64,000 nucleotides of DNA, from the NCBI GenBank assembly GCA_033977485.1, contig CM066990.1, positions 12,764,501-12,828,500 on the forward strand. Direction: 5' to 3'. Under the pieces are notes generated by a model that ran no database searches, was not told where the DNA came from, and saw only the letters and a program-made list of their open reading frames with translations. Of the stretch, positions 34,003 to 43,800 are shown piece after piece (position 1 is the first letter of the stretch; the number at the start of each line of letters is the position of its first letter). The translations under genes and the position numbers were made by a program. This stretch comes from Hydrangea macrophylla (taxonomy: Eukaryota > Streptophyta > Magnoliopsida > Cornales > Hydrangeaceae).

Positions 34003-34329
34003 ACGGAGCTCATGGAGCAATGCTAACCACAAGCGAACGTCGAAGCCTGTTTGAAGACAAGCCTTTGACCAAACTGTCAGATTTAGGAAAAAACAAAATG
34101 CGTTGCAAAAGGAAGCAAGCGCGCAGCAAAATTCTAATTGGTCGTGCTCCATGATGAGCTGCCTACGTATCCCATCAGGAATCAGACCAAAGCGTAGTTC
34201 GGGCACGGGTCATACACATACAAGCGCAAGTAGTCATATGGATGGATGCATCTATCCTGTCATGATGCACGTGCTCATACAATGGCATTCTTTAAATAAA
34301 CTCGACCAAGCAACCGTCATAAAAAGATA
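34003..34329 (-). other. Element B2 3' untranslated region
   Basis: Minus-strand non-coding sequence upstream of the polypurine tract. It carries the motif CTACG...CTGATTC...GATACGTAGGCAGC (34158-34199), also found in element F. Cut on the right by LINE H. Confidence 0.6.
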
Positions 34330-34331
34330 TG

Positions 34332-34363
34332 TCTAGAGAGAGAATGTCCTCCTTCTCTCTAGA
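34332..34363 (+). promoter_or_regulatory. LINE H 5'-terminal inverted repeat
   Basis: TCTAGAGAGA pairs with TCTCTCTAGA across a 12-nt loop, in the 5' UTR. Confidence 0.7.
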
Positions 34364-34383
34364 AATCTAATCCTTTCTTTCCT

Positions 34384-36077
34384 ATGGAAAGGCACAAGGC
34401 CATTCGAATTCTTAATACTGCAAATCCATCTTCTTCCTTTGCCTTAAATGCAAACTCTCTTTCAACTTTTGATGTTAATGCTCTGGAACCTACTTGTGGT
34501 GAAGATTCTAAATCTGTTTTTGATGTTTCAACCATGAAGACTATAGTTCAAGACCCTCCTGCTATTCCTACATCCAATGTCACAGAGGGTTTGTTTCCAT
34601 CTTCTGAAGTTAATGCTCAGCTACCACTGGCAATGAAGATCCTAAGGTTTTGAATGCCATTTCAAACTTGAATGTCACTACATTAGAACTTGCTACCTCA
34701 TCAACATCCAGTGTCAAAGAGGACCTGATATCACAATCGAGTGCAAAGCTACTTATGGAGTTGCCTACTAATAAACCAGATTCAAACACCTTCATTGCTA
34801 CTGATAGTGCTTTGAAGGGGGTTGAATCTATTGCTGCTGTTGAGGGAACATTTGTTAAGGCTAAAGTTTTCAATGAACTTTGCTCAGATATTGAAGAAGA
34901 AGAGGAAGATCTGCCTTTGGATCACCCTCTCAAGGTGGGTTATGAAGCCTCTTTAAGAATTAATTCAAAATTGGTGGATGAGAACACTCAGCTTCGGCAC
35001 CTACTGGCTGAGATGAGTGAAAGTCAGAATGAACGTTTTGTTTCTCCTTCTACTCATGGTCCTTCCCGTGGGGGTGCTTATCTTGCTGGTAGGACCCTTT
35101 TTCGGTCTTATGATAGTAAGGGAGGTAGGGGGAACTCTAGAGGAGGTACAAATTGGAGGGAGACCCAGCTTGAGCCTTTTGATATTTGCCCTGGTGCCCC
35201 CCTCCCAGTCACTGTTAATCCAACAAATGCGCAGGCTCCCTCAATGAAGGATAGTTCATTTAGAAAGCTAAATGTTAGTCCTACTAGTGATCCACAAAAT
35301 GTGCCCAACCCTCCTCCCGAGGTGTTTGTGGCACATGCGAGGCCCAACGGTCAAAAGCTCATCCCTGTTACTCCTTTATACGCAGCTGACACTGACAGGC
35401 ACATGGGCCCTTCCGCAAAACCCTGCGCCTTGTTGGATCATCCCCCCGAGGCCGATGTACACGCTGGGTCCGTGGATAATGGTAAGAGTGCCCTTGATTA
35501 TAATATTACTTATACCTCTCTTGGTCCAAATGGTGCGCACATGGGTGCCACCAACTACCCCGGATTTCCCGGCAATGAGATGGCAAATGTAGCTCCTTCC
35601 AAGCAACGTGTGGAATCTACCCTTCCACACGCTAACCTTGATCATTCAGGTTCTGAGAATTCTTTCAATGCTGTGGGGCCCATTGGTGGCTTGACTCCAT
35701 TTTCAATCCCGGCTCCAACTAATCTTGTTAACGGCTCGGCTACACCCAAGTCGTGGGCTTCATTAGTTTCCTCTAAGGTAATTGAACCTATATCCAGTTT
35801 GGTTAATGTGCAATCTGAACCAGCTGGTGGTAACTCTCCCTTGACCAATGTGTCTATGGGTTCACCTTTACAAGCTACAAAAAATTTAGCAGCTTCATCT
35901 GGTAAACAATCATGGGCTTCTCTGGTTACTAAAAAGGCTTCTTCTGGTTTTAACCTCACTTATTTTAAGCCTAAAGTTGAAGAGGATCGTAAGGTTGTTC
36001 ATATGCCCCAAGATATTATTGAGGAAGGTAGCCAAAAGTGGTAGAACACTCTTTGTGGGATATTTTATTGGAAATAA
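34384..36077 (+). pseudogene. LINE H ORF1, N-terminal part, broken
   Basis: The frame from 34384 shifts near 34620-34650, then runs open to 36044: EEEEEDLPLDHPLKVGYEAS, a leucine-rich stretch (LVDENTQLRHLLAEM), glycine/arginine-rich SRGGTNWRE, HMG tripeptides (DRHMGPSA, GAHMGATN) and the beginning of the DUF4283-like domain (SWASLVTKK, HMPQDIIEEGSQKW). A further frameshift follows at the TLVGYF motif just before element G truncates it. This is the RNA-binding ORF1 equivalent and is not functional. Confidence 0.82.
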
Positions 36078-36786
36078 TGATGAGAATCAAGGAAGCAATT
36101 AATGGGCTGAATTGGGCTGATTATAAATGGAGAATCCAAGAAGATCAAGGTGGCATTTTTTTGGGTTGATCTTATTAATTGGGCATAAATTTGAAGAAGA
36201 TATGGCTGATTATATTTCCTAATCATATTTATGCATGTGGAAGAATAATGGGATGAATATAACTTCCAAGATGTGGCTATTTATGTTTTATAGTTGGTAC
36301 TTGGGAGTTTGTTCATGTTTCTATGTGTTTTTAATGAGTTAAACTACTTTTTTGTATAAGTCTATGTTAAAAAACGTGGTAGCTTTATTTCCTATGGTTG
36401 GGAGGATGTTCCAACTACTTGCATTTATTTCCTATGGTTGGAGGGTTGTTCCAACAACTTGCATTTATCCCTATGGTTGGAGGGTTGTTCCAATCCTATA
36501 TATACTCTTTTGTATGGGCATATTTATATAATGGATTAAACACAATTCTGAAGTTGAGCTTTGCTCTTCCCCCTTGTTCTTCACAGAACACAATTTTTGA
36601 CTTATCAATCAGCCTTCCGCATCTGATTGTGGCGTCTTCACTAATCTTTGGAATACCTGTGGTTTGCGTCTCTTTATAGGCGTTGGGTCACGGGTTCACT
36701 ATCACAACAATCTGATTTTAGCTTTTCTGGGTAAACATGTCAATTTTGTTGTTGGGTCTCAATACAAGTTATTGAGGTTCGCATCA
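36078..36786 (+). repeat. Element G LTR 1
   Basis: 709 bp, TG...CA. U3 holds three ~40-bp repeats (ccta/ctggttgg...gttccaac) at about 36390-36495, then a TATA box (ctatatatac). Open frames rich in MVGG/FQQL here are translations of these repeats, not genes. Confidence 0.85.
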
Positions 36787-36788
36787 TT

Positions 36789-36800
36789 TGGTATCAGAAC
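36789..36800 (+). other. Element G1 primer-binding site
   Basis: TGGTATCAGAAC, one change from the initiator tRNA-Met site TGGTATCAGAGC kept in the second G copy. Confidence 0.85.
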
Positions 36801-37111
36801 TCAGGCTCTAAAATCAGATTATCTATCAATTTTGTTTTTGTGTCTTTGTTTGTGTCATCGTGTTCTTAAAAAAAATTATTCTAAAAAAAAAAAATCTGAT
36901 CTTTTTTTTTTTATGTTCTGTGTCATCGTGTTCTTAACAAAAAAATATTCTGATCGTTGTGTTCTTCATATCTTGTTCTTGTTTGTGTTCTTATTCTTGT
37001 TGTATTGTGTCGTGCACAAAGAGTTACCAAAAAAAAAAGTATAATATTTTTTTTTCTTGTGTTGAGTCGTGCACTTCAAAAAAAAAATGATTTATCATGC
37101 ATTTCCTTTGC

Positions 37112-37556
37112 ATGGATTCGAGGGCGTTTCAGGGCTCTTTCATCCCAAAGGAGCAGGTGCTTCAAAACTTGATTTCCCAAATCAACATTCAGATAAGAAC
37201 TAAATGGAATCATCATCCCCAACTTGCATATTACTTACGTAATTGGAGTTAAGGACATACCCCTTAAGTGTACCCTGTCGTACTCAATTGTGTTTGTGCG
37301 TATGCATTTGACTATTTTGCTCTATTAGGGTTTTGTAAGTGGCTTTAACACAAGTCTTTTTCCTTTGCCCTACTTGGCTGCTAGGGTTTTGCCCTTGTTT
37401 TGGCTCATGGTGCCAGTTTTGAGTTGTTTGTTGTTTTCCTTCTTCTAGTCCTCCTTCTGTGCCTTTTTGTCTATCCTGGGGTATGCCCCTTGTACATTTG
37501 TACTTAATTTTTTGGAATCTATTTACCAATTTCCGAAAAAAAAAATGGATTCAAGG
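37112..37556 (+). mobile_element. LINE K, 421 bp, with 12-bp target duplications
   Basis: atggattcgagg (37112-37123) and atggattcaagg (37545-37556) flank a 5'-truncated LINE: ORF2 C-terminus (LISQINIQIRTKWNHHPQLA, stop near 37250), 3' UTR and 3' module ending ttccg plus A run. The empty site is preserved in the second G copy at 40233-40244. Confidence 0.93.
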
Positions 37557-37567
37557 ACGAATCCTTT

Positions 37568-37581
37568 GAAGAGAGGGAGAA
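37568..37581 (+). other. Element G1 polypurine tract
   Basis: gaagagagggagaa, immediately before LTR 2. Upstream codons GFEDESFEERENDEN parallel the end of the element C polyprotein. Confidence 0.85.
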
Positions 37582-38341
37582 TGATGAGAATCATGGAAGC
37601 ACTTAATGGGCTGAATTGGGCTGATTATAAATGGAGAATCCAAGAAGATCAAGGTGGCATTTTTTTTGGGTTGATCTTATTAATTGGGCATAAATTTGAA
37701 GAAGATAGGGCTGATTATATTTCCTAATCATATTTATGCATGTGGAAGAATAATGGGCTGAATACAACTTCCAAGATATGGCTATTTAAGTTTTATAGTT
37801 AGTAGTTGGGAGTTTGTTCATATTTCTATGTGTTTTTAATGAGTTAAACTATTTTTTTGTATAAGTCTATGTTAAAAAATGTGGTAGCTTTATTTCCTCT
37901 GGTTGGGAGGATGTTCCAACTACTTGCATTTATTTCCTATGGTTGGAGGGTTGTTCCAACAACTTGCATTTATCCCTATGGTTGGAGGGTTGTACCAATC
38001 CTATATATACTCTTTTGTATGGGCAGATTTATATAATGGATTAAACACAATTCTGAAGTTGAGCTTTGCTCCTCCCCCTTGTTCTTCACAAAACACAATT
38101 TTTGACTTATCAATCAGCCTTTCGCATCTGATTGTGGCGTCTTCACACACCATGACTTATCAATCAGCCTTCCGCATCTGATTGTGGTGTCTTCACTAAT
38201 CTTTGGAATACCCGTGGTTTGCGTCTCTTTATAGGCGTTGGGTCACTGGTTCACTATCACAATAATCTGATTTTAGCTTTTCTGGGTAAACATGTCAATT
38301 TTGTTGTTGGGTCTCAATACAAGTTATTGAGGTTCGCATCA
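37582..38341 (+). repeat. Element G LTR 2
   Basis: 760 bp. Longer than LTR 1 because the ~52-bp segment gacttatcaatcagcc...gtcttcac is tandemly duplicated (about 38101-38195). Confidence 0.88.
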
Positions 38342-38346
38342 TTTAA

Positions 38347-39146
38347 TGATGAGAATCATGGAAGCACTTAATGGGCTGAATTGGGCTGATTATAAATGGA
38401 GAATCCAAGAAGATCAAGGTGGCATTTTTTTTGGGTTGATCTTATTAATTGGGCATAAATTTGAAGAAGATAGGGCTGATTATATATCCTAATCATATTT
38501 ATGCATGTGGAAGAATAATGGGCTGAATATAACTTCCAAGATATGGCTATTTATGTTTTATAGTTGGTACTTGGGAGTTTGTTCATATTTCTATGTGTTT
38601 TTAATGAGTTAAACTACTTTTTTTGTATAAGTCTATGTTAAAAAACGTGGTAGCTTTATTTCCTCTGGTTGGGAGGATGTTCCAACTACTTGCATTTATT
38701 TCCTCTGGTTGGGAGGATGTTCCAACTACTTGCATTTATTTCCTATGGTTGGAGGGTTGTTCCAACAACTTGCATTTATCCCTATGGTTGGAGGGTTGTA
38801 CCAATCCTATATATACTCTTTTGTATGGGCAGATTTATATAATGGATTAAACACAATTTTGAAGTTGAGCTTTGCTCCTCCCCCTTGTTCTTCACAGAAC
38901 ACAATTTTTGACTTATCAATCAGCCTTTCGCATCTGATTGTGGCGTCTTCACACACCATGACTTATCAATCAGCCTTCCGCATCTGATTGTGGCATGTTC
39001 ACTAATCTTTGGAATACCCGTGGTTTGCGTCTCTTTATAGGCGTTGGGTCACGGGTTCACTGTCACAACAATCTGATTTTAGCTTTTCTGGGTAAACATG
39101 TCAATTTTGTTGTTGGGTCTCAATACAAGTTATTGAGGTTCGCATC
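38347..39146 (+). repeat. Element G LTR 3
   Basis: 800 bp, five bases (tttaa) after LTR 2. It shares the LTR 2 duplication and has a fourth ~40-bp U3 repeat. It lacks only the terminal A and then joins an inverted LTR. Confidence 0.88.
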
Positions 39147-39784
39147 TGAAGACGCCACAATCAGATGCGGAAGGCTGATTGATAAGTCATGGTGTGTGAA
39201 GACTCCACAATCAGATGCGAAAGGCTGATTGATAAGTCAAAAATTGTGTTCTGTGAAGAACAAGGGGGAGGAGCAAAGCTCAACTTCAGAATTGTGTTTA
39301 ATCCATTATATAAATCTGCCCATACAAAAGAGTATATATAGGATTGGTACAACCCTCCAACCATAGGGATAAATGCAAGTTGTTGGAACAACCCTCCAAC
39401 CATAGGAAATAAATGCAAGTAGTTGGAACATCCTCCCAACCAGAGGAAATAAAGCTACCACGTTTTTTAACATAGACTTATACAAAAAAATAGTTTAACT
39501 CATTAAAAACACATAAAAATATGAACAAACTCCCAACTACCAACTATAAAACATAAATAGCCATATCTTGGAAGTTATATTCAGCCCATTATTCTTTTTT
39601 TTTCGGAGAATGGCCCATTATTCTTCCACATGCATAAATATGATTAGGAAATATAATCAACCCTATCTTCTTCAAATTTATGCCCAATTAATAAGATCAA
39701 CCCAAAAAAATGCCACCTTGATCTTCTTGGATCCTCCATTTATAATCAGCCCAATTCAGCCCATTAAGTGCTTCCATGATTCTC
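39147..39784 (-). repeat. Element G LTR 4, inverted and truncated
   Basis: Reverse complement of G LTR sequence from near its start (missing TGAT) to the gtggcgtcttc block. It forms a long inverted repeat with LTR 3 (arms about 640 bp, spacer about 150 bp). It contains an 18-bp LINE-tail insertion at 39596-39613. Confidence 0.88.
39585..39624 (-). mobile_element. 18-bp LINE-tail insertion with 11-bp target duplication
   Basis: cccattattct at 39585-39595 and 39614-39624 flanks tttttttt-cggagaatgg. On the minus strand the insert is CCATTCTCCG plus eight A, the very end of the window's LINE family. The uninterrupted site occurs in the other G LTRs. Confidence 0.85.
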
Positions 39785-39917
39785 TACCCGTGGTTTACGT
39801 CTCTTTATAGGCGTTGGGTCACGGGTTCACTATCACAACAATCTGATTTTAGCTTTTCTGGGTAAACATGTCAAATTTGTTGTTGGGTCTCAATACAAGT
39901 TATTGAGGTTCCCATCA
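39785..39917 (+). repeat. Element G LTR 5, 5'-truncated
   Basis: Starts at tacccgtggttta inside the R/U5 part of the LTR and ends in CA before a primer site. The missing 5' part was lost in the rearrangement that inverted LTR 4. Confidence 0.85.
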
Positions 39918-40270
39918 TTTGGTATCAGAGCTCAGGCTCTAAAATCAGATTATCTATCCATTTTGTTTTTGTGTCTTTGTTTGTGTCATCGTGTTCTTAA
40001 AAAAAATTATTCTCATAAAAAAAAAGTCTGATCTTTTTTTTTTTTATGTTCTGTGTCATCGTGTTCTTAAAAAAAATATTCTGATCGTTGTGTTCTTCAT
40101 ATCTTGTTCTTGTTCGTGTTCTTATTCTTGTTGTATTGTGTCGTACACAAAGTTACCAAAAAAAAAGTATGATTTTTTTTTCTTGTGTTGAGTCGTGCAC
40201 TTCAAAAAAAAAATTATCATGCATTTCCTTTGCATGGATTCGAGGACGAATCCTTTGAAGAGAGGGAGAA
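39918..40270 (+). mobile_element. Element G2 internal region (353 bp, no LINE)
   Basis: Primer site TGGTATCAGAGC (39920-39931), A/T-rich leader with poly-T and poly-A tracts, then the same short coding tail and polypurine tract (40257-40270) as in G1. The shared internal structure in two copies shows the gag-pol deletion is a property of the family, not of one insertion. Confidence 0.88.
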
Positions 40271-40526
40271 TGATGAGAATCAAGGAAGCAATTAATGGGC
40301 TGAATTGGACTGATTATAAATGGAGAATCCAAGAAGATCAAGGTGGCATTTTTTTTGGGTTGATCTTATTAATTGGGCATAAATTTGAAGAAGATAGGGC
40401 TGATTATATTTCCTAATCATATTTATGCATGTGGAAGAATAATGGGCTGAATATAACTTCCAACATATGACTATTTATGTTTTATAGTTGGTAGTTGGGA
40501 GTTTGTTCATGTTTCTATGTGTTTTT
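40271..40526 (+). repeat. Element G LTR 6, first part
   Basis: LTR start TGATGAGAATCAAGG, cut by LINE J. It continues at 47385-47528. Confidence 0.88.
40512..40526. repeat. 15-bp target-site duplication of LINE J (left)
   Basis: tttctatgtgttttt, identical to 47370-47384. Confidence 0.93.
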
Positions 40527-40821
40527 TTTTTTTTTTTTTTTCGGAAATCGGTACATTAATAAAAAAACAAAAGCCAACAAAGCGGCACTATACAAAATAC
40601 AAGGGGCATACCCCAGGGTTAACAATGAGCGCAAAAGCACCAAAAGATGCTCTAAAGAAAGGGACACATCTACAGCCTAGGCCAAGATGGGAATCCAACA
40701 ATCACATAAACAAACCAACAAAACAGAGACAAAAACAGCTCCAACCATTGCACTAGGCGGTGCAACCAATGCAAACAACATAAAGAACAAGAACAAGCAG
40801 CACTCTCAAACAGCCACACAC

Positions 40822-43800
40822 CTAGCTCCATCTGGCTATAAGACTTGGTAAAATGGGATCATTCCGCCACTTGATTTCAATTTGGAGAGTAACTTGCTGG
40901 AGAATCTCAGATAAGACCTTTTCTTTAGTCTTAGTTTCAGTTTTGAAAGTACGAGCATTCCTTTCCTTCCAAATGTTGTAGACCGCCATCCCTAAGCACA
41001 TCTTCGAAATAACATGAAGTGGTGTATTCTTTTTCCATATCCTAGTTGCCCAATCAACCAAAGAGTTCCAATTCAAGGTTGGTTTGGGAATTGCCAGAAT
41101 CTGTAAGAGGCCCTGCCATATAAACGCTGAAAATAAGCATTCAAAGAATAAATGGTCATGAGTTTCCATAGCTTTATGGCACAAAACACACGCCAGCGGA
41201 CCAGGAGTATAGTGGACAATCCTGTCATGGGTAGACAGTTTATTAATAACGGCCAGCCATGTTATAAAACTATGTCTAGGAATATTACCCGAGAACCAAA
41301 CAAGTTTATGCCATTGCACTTTAGGGCCTTGCTCCCTAATATGTTCCCATGTGTGAGCAAAATTGTATTTACCATTTGGGGAAACACACCAAACTACAGT
41401 ATCCAAGTGATCCGAAGGAGGAGGAGTAATGTGCATCTGAGCTCTAATCTCCCTAAGATCAATGGTATTAGCACTAGGCCATTGCCACTCCCCATTAACA
41501 ATGATATCTCTAACTTTAGCATTTAAAGGAATAGCTGCATCATAGGCCACTCTGGGACCAAACTTATCTAACAGAGGGCCCAAAGGGTGCCAATTATCAT
41601 ACCACAGATAAGTACCACACCCATTCCCAATTTTATGCTTAAGTAAAGGTCTAACAATATCCCGAAGTTTGAGGAGTTTCCTCCAGTACCAGGAACACTG
41701 GGAAGGGGGCTTAACAACCCAAAAACTTCTGCTTTTCAACATGTAAGTATGAACCCATTTGGACCAAAGAGAAACATTATCCACAGAAAATAAGGACCAA
41801 ATATGTCTCAAATTAAGAACACAATTCATTTGAGTAAGATTTTTAAATCCTAAACCGCCTTCATTCTTAGGCTTGCAAACTCTCTCCCAAGCCACTTTAG
41901 CACCTTGGGATTTTTCAACCCCACCAGACCAAAGAAACTTTCTCATAAGACACTCAACTTGTTTTAGAATATACTTAGGGAGAATAAACATACCAGACCA
42001 ATAGTTAAGGATTCCAGCAATAACAGAATTGATTAACTGAATTCTTCCTGCAAAGGATAAAAATTTGGAAGTCCAAGAAAGAATTCTACTACTAATTCTA
42101 GTTATTAACTCATCACAATGAACTCTTTTAAGTCGAGAGGTGATAAGAGGCACTCCTAAGTATTTCATAGGGAGGCTTCCTTTGGAAATTTGGAGGATTT
42201 GGCAAATAGAGTCAGAAACATCATCCTCAACACCTGCAAGGAAGATACAACTTTTACTTGAATTAGCTTGTAACCCAGTAAAATCATGGAATTGACACAA
42301 GGTATCTTTCATAAGAAGGGCAGACTGCACATCCCCATAGAACAATAAAGTAAGATCATCTGCAAAGCAAAGGTGAGAAATGTTTAACTTGTCACACTTC
42401 CAATGATATTTAAACTCAGGATTTCGTTGGATGTTATAGTAAAGAAGCTGGCTCAAAGTATCCATAACAAGCACAAACAGGTATGGGGACATGGGGTCCC
42501 CTTGTCTAAGACCCTTAGCACCCTCAAAATAACCAATTGATTCACCATTAAAATTAATCGAGTATCTAGGGGAAGTAACACAGGCCTTAATCCACATTTG
42601 CATTTTGGGAGGAAAGCCAAGAATATCAATTAAATCTGCTAGGAACTCCCAACTAACACTATCATAAGCTTTCATAATGTCAACTTTAGCAGCAGCTCGA
42701 GGATGCCCATTATGTTTATGATAATCCCTCAACAAATCTTGTGCAAGAAGGATATTATCACTTATCTTTCTACCCTTAATAAAAGCCGATTGTGCATTAT
42801 CCACAAGTGAGGGTAGGATCGTTTGAATTCTTTTGGCTATTATCTTGGAAATACATTTATAGACTGTGTTGCAACAAGATATAGGCCTAAAATCTCCCAT
42901 TCTAGAAGGATTAGGGACTTTGGGAATGAGAGCAATTAAAGTAGTATTAAGATCTTGCAAAAGCTCCCCAGATATGAAAAATTCTTTTATAGCCTTAACA
43001 ACTAAATCACCTGTAATGGCCCAAGTTTCTTTAAAGAAGAAAGCATTAAACCCATCTGGCCCTGGAGCTTTATTACTGTGAAGACTAAATAAAGTTTCTT
43101 TTATTTCAGCACTAGTAGGCATACTATCCAACACATTAAATTGGGCATTCGAAATTCTTTTATGGATAACATTTCTGAGCATTGCAGCCCCAGGGTAGTG
43201 AGTAGTAGTGGGAGTCCCTAGCATAGCTTTAAAATATCGTATGGCTTCATTTTTGGCCTCCCGCTCATTCTGGGTAGTAGTACCATTAGGTTGAATGAGA
43301 TTGACAATCCTTTTCCTATTCCTTCTATTCTTAATAGAATGGTGGAAAAAAGCCGTGTTTCTATCCCCAGCTTCGAGCCATTGGATTCTAGATTTTTGTC
43401 TCATAACCTCTTCTTCCAATCTAATAGCTTCAAGAAATTCTTTATGAAGCACTCTTTCTTGGTTTTTTAACTGAATGTTAAAAGGGTAAGTATCAAGAGC
43501 GGTTTGACACTTCATCAGATCTTCCCTAGCTTTAGCAGCTTTTATCTTAGCATTACCAATAGAATCCTTATCAAGTTTTTTCAAGGCAAATTTAAGATTT
43601 TTGAGCTTAAAAAACAATTGGAATTGCATATTACCAACCATAGGAGTAACCCAAGTACTTTGGACAACATGTGGGAATTGTTCAAGACTAGTCCAACAAT
43701 TAAAAAATTTAAAAGGCATACCTTTCCTTTTGGCCCCATTAAGCACATTGATAAGAATAGGGGAGTGGTCAGAAATACCTGGGGATAAAAAGTTTGTAAA

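Larger units (their letters stand above)
34330..36077 (+). mobile_element. LINE H, 5' half (continues beyond the window)
   Basis: Begins with the 5'-terminal inverted repeat (34332-34363) and ORF1, and is interrupted at 36077 by the G cluster. The 3' half must lie to the right of element F, outside the window, so its target duplication cannot be checked. Confidence 0.8.
36078..38341 (+). mobile_element. Element G1: non-autonomous LTR retrotransposon with LINE K inside
   Basis: LTR (36078-36786), initiator tRNA-Met primer site, short leader, polypurine tract, LTR (37582-38341). Without LINE K the internal region is only about 360 bp and goes from an A-rich leader to the last codons before the polypurine tract; gag and pol are absent. 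The LTR ends (TGATGAGAA..., ...GGTTCGCATCA), primer site and tract resemble element C, so C-type proteins may mobilise it. The two LTRs are not a matched pair (aatcaaggaag against aatcatggaag near the start; one duplication only in the right one), which implies recombination between copies. Confidence 0.85.

Noticed and set aside
38342..38346. tttaa as the 5-bp target duplication of a G element
   Set aside because: The bases before LTR 1 are aataa, so the copies do not match. The spacer may be a remnant of a third insertion.
36398..39440. Several 75-93-codon frames starting MGGCSNYLHLF, and similar
   Set aside because: They are translations of the tandem U3 repeats of G LTRs and occur on either strand according to LTR orientation.
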